Positions 1-7,720 are shown, counted from the stretch's first letter. The stretch is DNA of 16,191 bases from JBKJVQ01 sp046717125 (GCA_046717125.1 JBKJVQ010000109.1:1-16191), one strand, 5' to 3'. The notes: generated by a model not told the origin, from the letters alone. Translations and numbers: made by a program.

Positions 1-10
1 GCGCGCACTA

Positions 11-58
11 GATCACGATGGCTTGGGGTTGTCACAACCCCAGGCCATAACCGTGATC
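11..58. repeat. Structured intergenic repeat, copy A (hairpin arm)
   Basis: A long hairpin with outer arms GATCACG (11-17) and CGTGATC (52-58), a 3-nt bulge (AAC, 49-51), and an inner stem ATGGCTTGGGGTTG (18-31) pairing with CAACCCCAGGCCAT (35-48) around a 3-nt loop, with one T-G wobble. Copy B at 7878-7925 has the same outer arms and the same 3-nt bulge position. Its inner stem differs in sequence but is still paired. After the hairpin, both copies run into a similar segment with a shared GCATGATG (75-82 here). The element lies immediately upstream of cutA. Confidence 0.8.
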
Positions 59-76
59 GATTCTAATAAGTTGGGC

Positions 77-424
77 ATGATGGCGACCGATCGTCCGATC
101 CTCATCTATACGACGTTCCCGACCTTCGACGACGCAAAGCGGGTCGGTGATGCTCTGGTCGGCGCGAAACTTGCCGCCTGCGTGAACATCTTTCCGCACA
201 TGCTGGCGATCTTCGAATGGCAGGGCCGCCGCGAGCATGCTTCGGAAGTGGCCATGATCGTCAAGACGCGCACGGCGCTGGAAGACGCTGTGCTCGCGGA
301 AATCAAGCGGCTTCATCCCTACGAAGTCCCGGCACTGATCGTACTGCCGGTGACGGGCGGTTCAGCCGAATACTGCGAATGGATCATGACGCAGACGGCG
401 CAGCCCTCAAAAGCCGACGGATGA
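77..424 (+). CDS. cutA: CutA1-family divalent-cation tolerance protein
   Basis: A 115-residue protein of the CutA1 family: small, trimeric, ferredoxin-like proteins linked in E. coli to copper tolerance, with an uncertain biochemical role. Family blocks are clear: KLAACVNIFP near residues 31-40, EVAMIVKT in the middle, and HPYEVPALIVLPVTGG toward the C-terminus. The length fits the family (about 105-115 residues). The reading frame is open further upstream to a TTG at 23, but that codon lies inside the copy A hairpin. ATG at 77 (or the adjacent ATG at 80) places the start about 11-12 residues before the usual first beta-strand (ILIYTTFP is residues 8-15). No strong Shine-Dalgarno is visible. 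The stop overlaps the glpK start as ATGA, so the two are probably co-transcribed. The start codon lies in the tail of the repeat. Confidence 0.9.
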   Translation: MMATDRPILIYTTFPTFDDAKRVGDALVGAKLAACVNIFPHMLAIFEWQGRREHASEVAMIVKTRTALEDAVLAEIKRLHPYEVPALIVLPVTGGSAEYCEWIMTQTAQPSKADG

Positions 425-1926
425 GCGTCGAACCGCTGGTTCTCGCGCTCGATCAGGGCACGACCAGCACACGCGCTCTGTTGTTCGGCTCGTTCGGCAA
501 TATAATCCGGCAATCCGCTGAACCATTAGAACAAATCTGTCATGAGCCTGGATGGGTTGAACACGATCCCGAAGAGATTTGGCGTGCGTGCCTGTCCGTA
601 TGCCGGACGGTCCTCGATGGCGTCGGCGCGGATCGGGTCGCGGCGCTCGGGATAGCCAATCAGCGCGAAACAACCGTCGTGTGGGACCGCGCCACTGGCG
701 AGCCGGTCGGCAACGCCATTGTCTGGCAGGACCGGCGGACAGCCCCGCTATGCGAAACTCTGCGAGAAGAGGGGCTCGCGGCGCATGTGCGGTCGCGAAC
801 AGGTCTCGTCATCGATCCCTACTTTTCCGCGACCAAGATCGCGTGGCTCCTCGATCGAACGCCCGGCCTGCGCGATCGCGCCGCAAGGGGCGAGATCCTG
901 TTCGGCACGATCGACACGTGGCTGATCTGGAAACTGACGGCAGGACGCATGCACGCGACCGACGCGACCAATGCCAGCCGCACGATGCTGTTCGATATCG
1001 ATGCGGGGGAGTGGGACCAGGTTTTGCTGGATCGGCTGGATATTCCACGTGCCATGCTGCCGGAGGTCCGGCCGAGCCAGGCGGACTTCGGCGTCGTCGA
1101 GCCGGCCCTTCTCGGCGCGGCGGTGCCGATCCGTGGGGTCGCTGGCGACCAGCAGGCGGCAGCTTACGGGCAGTGCTGCTTTGAACCGGGACAGATGAAG
1201 GCGACGTTCGGCACAGGCTGCTTCATGCTCGCAACCTGCGGCGCGCAAAGTCCGCGTTCACGTCACGGCCTGCTCACGACCATCCTGATTCAAATTGAGA
1301 ACGGCCGGAGCTATGCGCTTGAAGGCGCGATCTTTATGGCCGGCGCGACGATACAATGGCTGCGTGATGCGCTCGGCCTGATCGCCACGGCGGCGGAGTC
1401 GGAGGCGCTGGCGTTGCAGGCGTCGGCGCGCTCGGGCGTGGCCCTCGTGCCCGCATTTCAGGGATTGGGTGCGCCTCATTGGGACGCAACTGCGCGCGGC
1501 GCGATTGTCGGCCTGTCGCGCGCATCCGGGCGGGCGGATATCGTTCGCGCCGGGCTTGAGAGCGTCGCGTTCCAGACCCGCGATCTTCTCGGCGCGATGA
1601 CCAGCGACCTGGAGGCCGCCGGTTTGCCGAAACCTGGATCGCTCCGGGTTGACGGCGGCATGACGCAGAACCGCTGGCTGATGCAGTTCCTCGCCGACAG
1701 TTTGCGCTTGCCAATCGAAGTCGCAGCTCATGGCGAGGCGACGGCGCTTGGGACTGCTTTTCTCGCGGGGCAGGCCGTCGGCGTTTACCCGGGTCAGCCG
1801 GAATTAAGTCGAAGCTGGCGCGCCGCAGCGATTTTCGAGCCGGTCATGGCTGAGAACGAGGCCGAAAGCAGATACGGCGACTGGCTGCAGGCGGTCGAGC
1901 GCGTCCGGAGCGCCCGTCAACCATAA
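421..1926 (+). CDS. glpK: Glycerol kinase
   Basis: A 501-residue FGGY-family kinase that phosphorylates glycerol to glycerol 3-phosphate using ATP in the cytoplasm. The N-terminal phosphate-binding motif DQGTTSTRALLF (residues 11-22) is typical of GlpK. Expected glycerol contacts are present as R82-E83 in NQRET and Y134 in DPYFSATK. The catalytic-base aspartate is D243 in AGDQQAAAYG. GTGCFML (264-270) and DGGMTQNRWLMQFLADSL (411-428) are diagnostic, and both FGGY signatures can be read (around 134-146 and 360-385). The length is the family norm. The ATG at 421 overlaps the cutA stop by 4 bp, which suggests translational coupling. No glpF, glpD or glpR is adjacent, so the usual glycerol operon is not seen here. 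Confidence 0.96.
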   Translation: MSVEPLVLALDQGTTSTRALLFGSFGNIIRQSAEPLEQICHEPGWVEHDPEEIWRACLSVCRTVLDGVGADRVAALGIANQRETTVVWDRATGEPVGNAIVWQDRRTAPLCETLREEGLAAHVRSRTGLVIDPYFSATKIAWLLDRTPGLRDRAARGEILFGTIDTWLIWKLTAGRMHATDATNASRTMLFDIDAGEWDQVLLDRLDIPRAMLPEVRPSQADFGVVEPALLGAAVPIRGVAGDQQAAAYGQCCFEPGQMKATFGTGCFMLATCGAQSPRSRHGLLTTILIQIENGRSYALEGAIFMAGATIQWLRDALGLIATAAESEALALQASARSGVALVPAFQGLGAPHWDATARGAIVGLSRASGRADIVRAGLESVAFQTRDLLGAMTSDLEAAGLPKPGSLRVDGGMTQNRWLMQFLADSLRLPIEVAAHGEATALGTAFLAGQAVGVYPGQPELSRSWRAAAIFEPVMAENEAESRYGDWLQAVERVRSARQP

Positions 1927-2008
1927 TCGGCGCGCGCGGATGGCCCGTTAAGGTCTGTGGGATATGATGCGCTGGCTGGGAATCAGGCGCCGGAGCGCGG
2001 AGTAAAAC

Positions 2009-2911
2009 ATGAGTATCGAAACGAGGGCCTCGGAATTCCGCGGGTTCGGAGAGGCACGCCAGGACGAAGTCCTGTCGGTGGAGCCGCTGAACACCATGCT
2101 GACCCGCTGGGTGCTCGGTTGCGCCTGGGCGATGAAGCCGCCGCGCATCTGGGGCGTGCCTGCGACGCTCGCGTCAGTTGCGGCGCATGCGCTTGGCTTC
2201 GGTCTGAAACCGAGAGAGCTGCCCGATCCCGAAGGGGCGCTGCGTCATCCCGACGGTTTTTGCGGCGTCGCGTCCGATCTCAATGTCGATACGGTCATGC
2301 GGGCCTATGCGCGTGGGCTGTTTCCGTTTGCCCATGTCGGCCCGCTGAAATGGTTCGCGCCACGCGAGCGCATGGCGCTTGAGATAGCAGACTTCAAGAT
2401 TCACAAGACATTGCGGCGTCGCCTGCGCAATGGACTGTTCCGGATTACGTTCGATCAGGCTTTTCTCGTTGTGATGCAGGCATGTGGTGAGAAACGGCCC
2501 GGCCGGCCTGCCCTCACCTGGATCAACAAGACGATCATGACGACGTTCTTGGCGCTGCATCGTGCGGGCCATGCGCATTCCTTCGAAGTGTGGGACGAAA
2601 ATGGCGCTTTGGTCGGCGGCGGCTACGGCCTCGCAGTTGGGCGCGTGTTCTTCAACGAGTCGCAGTTCGCACGTGCCAACGATGCGTCAAAAGCAGGCTG
2701 GGCCGTCCTGAACCATCATCTGCAGCACTGGGGCTTCACCATTAACGACGGCAAGAGCTGGACGGCGTATATCGAGTCCCTCGGCTTCAAACTCATGCCG
2801 CGCGCCGAATTCAACGCCATCCTGAAGCGCGACTGCGCCCTGCCGGGCCGCGTGGGGCGCTGGTCCGTCGATCCCGCGCTCGACACGGCAGAGTGGAACC
2901 CCAGAGCATGA
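2009..2911 (+). CDS. aat: Leucyl/phenylalanyl-tRNA-protein transferase family (Aat-like), long variant
   Basis: A 300-residue protein whose residues about 72-275 match the Leu/Phe-tRNA-protein transferase family, which adds Leu or Phe from tRNA to N-terminal Arg/Lys of proteins and so creates N-degrons. Recognisable blocks are PDGFCGVASDLNVDTVMRAY (81-100), ARGLFPF, LKWFAPRER (113-121), TWINKTIMT (170-178), GHAHSFEVW (187-195), FFNESQFAR (214-222) and SLGFKLMPRAEF (257-268). The start at 2009 is supported by GGAG at 1999-2002, 6 nt upstream. Two oddities: about 70 extra N-terminal residues compared with the usual ~200-250-residue enzymes, and D247-G248-K249 where E. coli has Asp186-Cys-Gln188, so the proposed catalytic Gln appears to be Lys. 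It may be a divergent paralogue rather than the housekeeping enzyme. Confidence 0.82.
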   Translation: MSIETRASEFRGFGEARQDEVLSVEPLNTMLTRWVLGCAWAMKPPRIWGVPATLASVAAHALGFGLKPRELPDPEGALRHPDGFCGVASDLNVDTVMRAYARGLFPFAHVGPLKWFAPRERMALEIADFKIHKTLRRRLRNGLFRITFDQAFLVVMQACGEKRPGRPALTWINKTIMTTFLALHRAGHAHSFEVWDENGALVGGGYGLAVGRVFFNESQFARANDASKAGWAVLNHHLQHWGFTINDGKSWTAYIESLGFKLMPRAEFNAILKRDCALPGRVGRWSVDPALDTAEWNPRA

Positions 2912-2937
2912 GCGTTCCCATGAAATCGGTCATGCTC
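2904..2937. repeat. Inverted repeat GAGCATGA/TCATGCTC at the aat stop
   Basis: GAGCATGA (2904-2911, including the aat stop codon) pairs perfectly with TCATGCTC (2930-2937) across 18 nt. There is no T-tract, so it is not a classical terminator. Its 7-bp ends match those of the larger palindrome at 7940-8012. It may be a degenerate member of the same repeat family. The rest of the gap to 3082 shows only a small hairpin (CTTGC/GCAAG near 3043-3056). Confidence 0.45.
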
Positions 2938-3082
2938 AGGATTATCATCCGGTCGCGCGAGCTGACGCTGAAACCAGCGGCCACTTTGGGCAGTCGCGCA
3001 TAAAGGCTGCGTCCGCGGCATAATCGCGCCGCGCACTTTCCCCTTGCAATCGCAAGATCAGCGGGGATGATCGCACTCCCTC

Positions 3083-5332
3083 GTGACCGTACCCCCTGTT
3101 CAAACATTGTCCCCGCTTCAGAAGCTTGCGCTGAGACGGCCTCATGACCTGACGGCCGCGACTCTGCCGAGGGATCTCCTCGCGGGAATCGTGACCTCGC
3201 TCGTGACGGTCGCGTATTGCATTTCGTTCGCCGCGCTCATCTTCCAGGGACCAATCGCTGGGGGGCTTGCGCTCGGCCTCGCGATGCTGCTGACGGCCAC
3301 CGCGATCACCGGCATCATCGTCTGTCTGACCAGCTCTCTGGCGCCTGTCGATGCGGGCCCTGATTCACCTGCCGTAGCCGTCGTCAGCGTGCTCGCCGCA
3401 TCGATCGCGGCGACGCTGGCCGCGCAGGGAGCCGGCCCGGACGTCCAAATTGTCCACGTGCTGGTGGCGATTACCGTCAGCACGTTCTTCACTGGTCTCC
3501 TGCTGTTCGGTCTCGGCGCGTTTGGGGTCGGATCCTGGCTGCGCTTCGTTCCGTACCCCGTCATTGGCGGCTTCCTCGCCGCGTCGGGCTGGCTTTTGAT
3601 TATTGGCGGAATCGAAGTGGCGACCGGAGTTCCGGTCGAATTGTCGCCCTCGACCTGGGGCGGGTTCTTCTCGGCCGGCGCATGGCCGAAGCTCGTCGTC
3701 GCGCTTGGCTTTGCGGCGTTCGTACTGACAGTCCGGCGGTGGACCGACAGTTTCTTTGTACTCCCCGTGGCGTTCTTCGCGACACTGCTGACGCTCGACA
3801 CGCTTCTCCTGTCGCCGTTGAAACTCGACGTCGACGGGTCGAGCTGGTTCCTGCAGGGGATCGGCGATCTCAAGCTCTGGCTCCCGATTGCCGCCATACC
3901 CGGCGCGCACATCGACTGGATGCTGCTGGCCCGCCACGCCGCCGAGATCGGAGCGGTCTGCGGCGTCACCGCGATCTCGATGCTGCTCGACGTGTCGAGC
4001 CTTGAAGTCGCGCGGCAGAAGACCGCCGATCTGGACAAGGAGCTGAGAAACAACGGCATCGCCAATGTAGTCGCGTCTTTTTTTGGCGGCGTCGCCGGCA
4101 ACCTGTCTTTGAACGGCAGTATACTGATCAATGAGGCGGGTGCGGTAACGCGCTGGTCGGGCGTATTCGCCGCGCTGACGACAGGCGCCGTGCTGCTGTC
4201 CGGTCTCGATCTCGCGTCACTCGTGCCGAAGCCCTTGCTTGGCGGACTGCTGGCGATGGTGGGATTCGTCATTCTCACCGAGGCCCTGCTCAGGTCGCCG
4301 GCACAGCGCTCCGCGATGGATTTCGCACTGGCCGGCGCGATCATGGTGGTGATCGTGTACTCGGGCTATCTCCTCGGCGTTGCGCTGGGCGTCATCGGCG
4401 CATGCCTGATGTTCGCGCTGAGCTACAGCCGCATCGGCGTCGTGCGCCGTCACCTGACCCGCGCGGAGTTCTCGTCGAACGTCGAGCGAGCGCCCGAACA
4501 GACCCGCATCCTGCGCGAGGAGGGCAGGCGCATTCATGTCTTCTGGCTCTCCGGTTACATCTTCTTCGGCTCGTCGAACGGCCTGTTCGAGCGCATTCGA
4601 AAGTCGATCGATCAGCAAAAGGACGATCCGATCCGCTGCGTTCTGCTCGATTTCTCAGGCGTTCCCGGCGTCGACACTTCGGCTATCATGAGCCTCGTCA
4701 AGCTGCGCAACTATTGCGACGAGCATGACGTGGCGCTCGTCTTCTCCGGCCTGACCGAGCCGATCAGGGCAGGCCTCGACAAGGCAGGCTTCTTCAAGGA
4801 AGCGAGGCCGCATAAGGATTTTGCCAGCCGCAACGAAGCGCTCGAATGGTGCGAGGATATCGTGCTGACCGATCACGCGCTGGAGGAGGCGACCGATGCG
4901 ACGTTCGAGGATTGGCTGGAGCGCGAACTCGGCGCGTCGATCGACGTCACCCGTATCAGCTCATATTTCGAACGGCGCGAGGTCGACACGAACGATTACG
5001 TGTTCCGTCAGGGACAACCCTCCGACAGCGTGGAGCTGATCGCGACGGGGTCGGTTGCGATCACGGTCGGCGACGAGCAGGGACGCCCGATAAGGCTCCG
5101 CCGCATGTCCGCGCAGACGGTAGTCGGTGAGATGGGCTTCTACCGCGCCGCTCCGCGCACCGCATCGGTGGTCGCGGAATCGCCGACGATCGTTTACGGA
5201 CTGTCGCGCAGCGCCTTCGAGCGGATGCAGAAGGAAGACCCGATGGCGGCGGCGGCGTTCCACAAAATGATCGTCCGCGCATTGGCCGATCGGCTCGAAT
5301 TCGCCAACCGCGAGATCTCCGCGCTGCTGTGA
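3083..5332 (+). CDS. SulP-family anion transporter with STAS and cyclic-nucleotide-binding domains
   Basis: A 749-residue inner-membrane protein of the SLC26/SulP family (sulfate, bicarbonate and related anions; substrate not predictable here). Residues about 28-450 are the multi-helix transport domain; the short sequence between residues 85 and 99 and the GGFLAASGW block (162-170) suit the family. A cytoplasmic STAS domain follows (about 481-595), with LLDFSGVPGVDTSAIMSL (521-538) and a phosphorylatable-type Ser533. A CNB domain (about 622-745) ends the protein; GEMGFYRAAPRTA (682-694) is a phosphate-binding cassette with E683 and R692-T693 in the positions that bind cyclic nucleotide in CRP-like proteins. 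The start is GTG at 3083; no other start fits the N-terminus better. The convergent neighbour is a nucleotide cyclase, which suggests allosteric control by cAMP or cGMP; this is inference. Confidence 0.92.
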   Translation: MTVPPVQTLSPLQKLALRRPHDLTAATLPRDLLAGIVTSLVTVAYCISFAALIFQGPIAGGLALGLAMLLTATAITGIIVCLTSSLAPVDAGPDSPAVAVVSVLAASIAATLAAQGAGPDVQIVHVLVAITVSTFFTGLLLFGLGAFGVGSWLRFVPYPVIGGFLAASGWLLIIGGIEVATGVPVELSPSTWGGFFSAGAWPKLVVALGFAAFVLTVRRWTDSFFVLPVAFFATLLTLDTLLLSPLKLDVDGSSWFLQGIGDLKLWLPIAAIPGAHIDWMLLARHAAEIGAVCGVTAISMLLDVSSLEVARQKTADLDKELRNNGIANVVASFFGGVAGNLSLNGSILINEAGAVTRWSGVFAALTTGAVLLSGLDLASLVPKPLLGGLLAMVGFVILTEALLRSPAQRSAMDFALAGAIMVVIVYSGYLLGVALGVIGACLMFALSYSRIGVVRRHLTRAEFSSNVERAPEQTRILREEGRRIHVFWLSGYIFFGSSNGLFERIRKSIDQQKDDPIRCVLLDFSGVPGVDTSAIMSLVKLRNYCDEHDVALVFSGLTEPIRAGLDKAGFFKEARPHKDFASRNEALEWCEDIVLTDHALEEATDATFEDWLERELGASIDVTRISSYFERREVDTNDYVFRQGQPSDSVELIATGSVAITVGDEQGRPIRLRRMSAQTVVGEMGFYRAAPRTASVVAESPTIVYGLSRSAFERMQKEDPMAAAAFHKMIVRALADRLEFANREISALL

Positions 5333-5379
5333 GCGGAGGACATGTATCGGCGGCGTTTCGGATGCTGGCGGGTCCGCAA

Positions 5380-5413
5380 TGGGTGTCACCCCGGACTTGT
5401 TCCCGGGGTCCAT
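5380..5413. repeat. Short intergenic palindrome (ACCCCGG/CCGGGGT)
   Basis: ACCCCGG (5388-5394) pairs with CCGGGGT (5403-5409). Read on the minus strand the element is CCCCGGGAACAAGTCCGGGG flanked by ATGGA and TGACACCC, a form that I recognise as a very common intergenic repeat in Hyphomicrobiales. It sits between the convergent transporter and cyclase genes. Confidence 0.6.
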
Positions 5414-5449
5414 ACACCGCAGCAGCCATGAGACAGCGTTAACGCCGGT

Positions 5450-5486
5450 GGCTGTGGTTGCCGGGACAAGCCCGGCAACCACAGCC
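5450..5486. terminator. Perfect 16-bp hairpin between convergent genes
   Basis: GGCTGTGGTTGCCGGG (5450-5465) and CCCGGCAACCACAGCC (5471-5486) form a perfect 16-bp stem with the 5-nt loop ACAAG. It lies 118 bp after the transporter stop and 7 bp beyond the cyclase stop on the opposite strand. It could stop transcription from both sides or protect mRNA 3' ends. It lacks a T-run, so it could equally be only a repeat; its core CCGGGACAAGCCCGG matches the palindrome at 5380. Confidence 0.55.
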
Positions 5487-5493
5487 TTCGTTC

Positions 5494-7704
5494 TCACTTC
5501 CCCATCGCTTCGATCGTGCCGTCCCAGTCGATGCCCGGCGATTCCGCGCGAAATTTCAGTATCCGGTCGCGGTACAGCGCGTAGACGCCGTCCAGTCTGC
5601 CGGAGTCCAGCAGTTCGCACGCGGCGAGCGCCTTTTCCGCACCGCCCCAATTCTGGGCCCTGTAGTGAACCAGCATTTCGCGATGCCTGTCGTTCAGAAC
5701 ACGGAAAATCTGCGATGTCCTGAATTCCGAGTCACCCAGTAGCGCGAACACTTTGGTGATGCCGCTCCGGCCCTTCACCTTGAGCTGGTCTATCTCCACG
5801 AAAGCGAAGTCCGGCGCGCGCGTAACCGTCGCTTCGCCGGCGACGATGGGAACGTCGTAGACCTTACACTGCCCTTCGAGCCGCGAGGCGACGTTCACGT
5901 TGTCGCCGATGACCGAATAGTCGAAGCGCTTCTCCGAGCCGAGGTTGCCGACGCAGCATTCGCCCGTGTTGAGCCCGATGCCGATGCACACTGTCTTGTG
6001 CTCGCGGCCGTTCTCCTCCGCCTCCTTGCGCCAGGATTCGTTTATGTCGGCCATGCCGCCGGCCATGCGCAAGGCGGCGCGGCAGGCATGCGCAGGATGC
6101 TCCGGGTCATCGAGCGGCGCGTTCCAGAACGCCATCACCGCGTCGCCCATGAACTTGTCGATCGTGCCGCGCTCTTCGAGGATGATCTCGCTGATCGGCG
6201 TGAAAAGGCTGTTCATGAAGCGGGTGAGTTCCTCTGCGCTGAGGCCCTCGGAAATGCTGGTGAAGCCGCGCACGTCGGAGAACAGCAACGTCATGTCGCG
6301 GGCCTCGCCGCCGAGCTTGAGCCGGCCAGGCTCCTTCGCCAGTTGCTCGACCATGGCTGGCGCCATGTAGTGGCTGAAAGCGTGCCGCACGCGATTGCGC
6401 TCAGCCTCAGTCCGAAGGAACGCGATCAGCGTGCCGACGCCATAGACCGCAGCCACCGCCAGCGCCGGAAAGATCGGATCGAACAGCCAGTTCCATTGCT
6501 GGAAGGCGAACCATGAACCGGTCGCGATCGCGCCCAGCGCGAGCGCGCCGACAATGGCGCTGCCGAGCGCGCCGAGAAACCAGATCAGTATGCCGATCAA
6601 CAGGCCCAGCGCCAGGATCGTTGCGAGTTCGAGCGGCTCGGCGAAGTCGGGACGGTTCAGGAATTTCCCGACGATCATCTGCTCGATGCCTTGGGCATGG
6701 ATTTCGACGCCTGGGACGGAGACTTCGAGCGGGGTCGCCTGCCGATCGTGCAGGCCGGCCGCGCTCGTGCCGATCAGGACGATGTTGCCGTCGATCGCCG
6801 CGCGCGGCGCTTCGCCAGCGAGCACCTTCCACGCCGGAATGTAGCGTGCGGGATCGGACGGCGTGAACCGGATCCACATCTGGCCGTCGCCCTCGGTCGG
6901 CACTTCGAGGTTGCCGATTTTGACCATCGATATGCCCGACTGCTCACCGAAGGCGGTTGCGCCGCTCGCATTGGATGCTCGCACGAGGATGGTTGTTGCG
7001 CCTTGGCCGACGCGCAGGTTCTCGGCGGCGAAGCTCGGGTAGAGCGCGCCGCCGATCGTCACGATCAGGGGCAGACGGCGCGTGATCTGGTCGCGTTCCG
7101 GGATCCAGTTCAGCGCGCCTGAACCGGTGGCCTTTTCCTGCATTTCGGGGAGGCTGGCGACGGCGCCGGCGAACGCGGGCGCGAATTGTTTCGGATCGTC
7201 TCCGCCAAACGCGAACCCGGTCTTGAGCGCGGGCACGACCCCTGACGCGGCCTCGCCGATGAAGCCAAGCGTCACCGGCGCGCGGCCTATCGCGTCGACC
7301 AGAACAGAGTCGTTGGAAGGAAGGTTTTTGGCTTCTTCGCGCAGACGGTCGAGCGCCTCGCCGGCGGGCCAGAACAAAACGGCGTTCTGGGGGGACAGCC
7401 GGTCTGCCTCAGGGAAGATCATGTCGAAGCCGATCGACTGAGCACCGTTGTCGCGTAGCCGGTTGACGAGCTCTGCGAGCTTGGTTCGGGGCCATGGCCA
7501 CTGGCCGTGCCGCTTCAGGCTCTCCTCGTCGATATCGACAATGCGGACGGGCAGGGACGCGTCAAAGGTCCGGGGACTGAGCTGCTGATACGTATCGAAG
7601 ACCATAAGCCGCAGCCGGGCGACGGGCGCTGGATCCCACACGCGAATTGCAAGCGCGCCCGCGATCACCCCGAGAACCGCAAGCACATAGGCCAGCCGTG
7701 ACAT
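5494..7704 (-). CDS. CHASE2-domain class III adenylate/guanylate cyclase
   Basis: A 736-residue membrane cyclase making cyclic AMP (or less likely cGMP) from nucleoside triphosphate. An N-terminal membrane anchor (5-20) leads to a periplasmic CHASE2 sensor (about 28-345; DIDEESLKRHGQWPWPR and GFDMIFPEADRLSP are typical). Three transmembrane segments follow (about 359-430), then the cytoplasmic cyclase domain (about 465-655). Metal-binding D477 (FSDVRGFT) and D521 (DKFMGDAVMAFW), substrate lysine K517, and transition-state N604 and R608 (NVNVASRLEG) are all present, so it should be active. The second base-specifying position is S597 (YSVIGD), where relatives usually carry Thr or Asp. The C-terminal tail resembles the helical repeats common behind such domains. 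ATG at 7704 is preferred over an in-frame TTG at 7722 because GGAGGG lies 10 nt upstream. It faces a cyclic-nucleotide-binding transporter. Confidence 0.94.
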   Translation of the reverse strand: MSRLAYVLAVLGVIAGALAIRVWDPAPVARLRLMVFDTYQQLSPRTFDASLPVRIVDIDEESLKRHGQWPWPRTKLAELVNRLRDNGAQSIGFDMIFPEADRLSPQNAVLFWPAGEALDRLREEAKNLPSNDSVLVDAIGRAPVTLGFIGEAASGVVPALKTGFAFGGDDPKQFAPAFAGAVASLPEMQEKATGSGALNWIPERDQITRRLPLIVTIGGALYPSFAAENLRVGQGATTILVRASNASGATAFGEQSGISMVKIGNLEVPTEGDGQMWIRFTPSDPARYIPAWKVLAGEAPRAAIDGNIVLIGTSAAGLHDRQATPLEVSVPGVEIHAQGIEQMIVGKFLNRPDFAEPLELATILALGLLIGILIWFLGALGSAIVGALALGAIATGSWFAFQQWNWLFDPIFPALAVAAVYGVGTLIAFLRTEAERNRVRHAFSHYMAPAMVEQLAKEPGRLKLGGEARDMTLLFSDVRGFTSISEGLSAEELTRFMNSLFTPISEIILEERGTIDKFMGDAVMAFWNAPLDDPEHPAHACRAALRMAGGMADINESWRKEAEENGREHKTVCIGIGLNTGECCVGNLGSEKRFDYSVIGDNVNVASRLEGQCKVYDVPIVAGEATVTRAPDFAFVEIDQLKVKGRSGITKVFALLGDSEFRTSQIFRVLNDRHREMLVHYRAQNWGGAEKALAACELLDSGRLDGVYALYRDRILKFRAESPGIDWDGTIEAMGK

Positions 7705-7714
7705 GGAAGCCTTT

Positions 7715-7720
7715 CCCTCC
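7715..7720 (-). promoter_or_regulatory. Ribosome binding site of the cyclase gene
   Basis: GGAGGG on the minus strand ends 10 nt before ATG at 7704. It overlaps the upstream in-frame TTG at 7722, which argues against that TTG as the start. Confidence 0.7.

Noticed and set aside
23..76. Upstream extension of cutA to TTG at 23
   Set aside because: This segment is the repeat hairpin; the extra 18 residues do not belong to the CutA1 fold.
3142..4344. 400-codon open frame on the minus strand inside the transporter gene
   Set aside because: Ser/Thr/Pro-rich antisense frame covering conserved SulP helices; no start context or domain.
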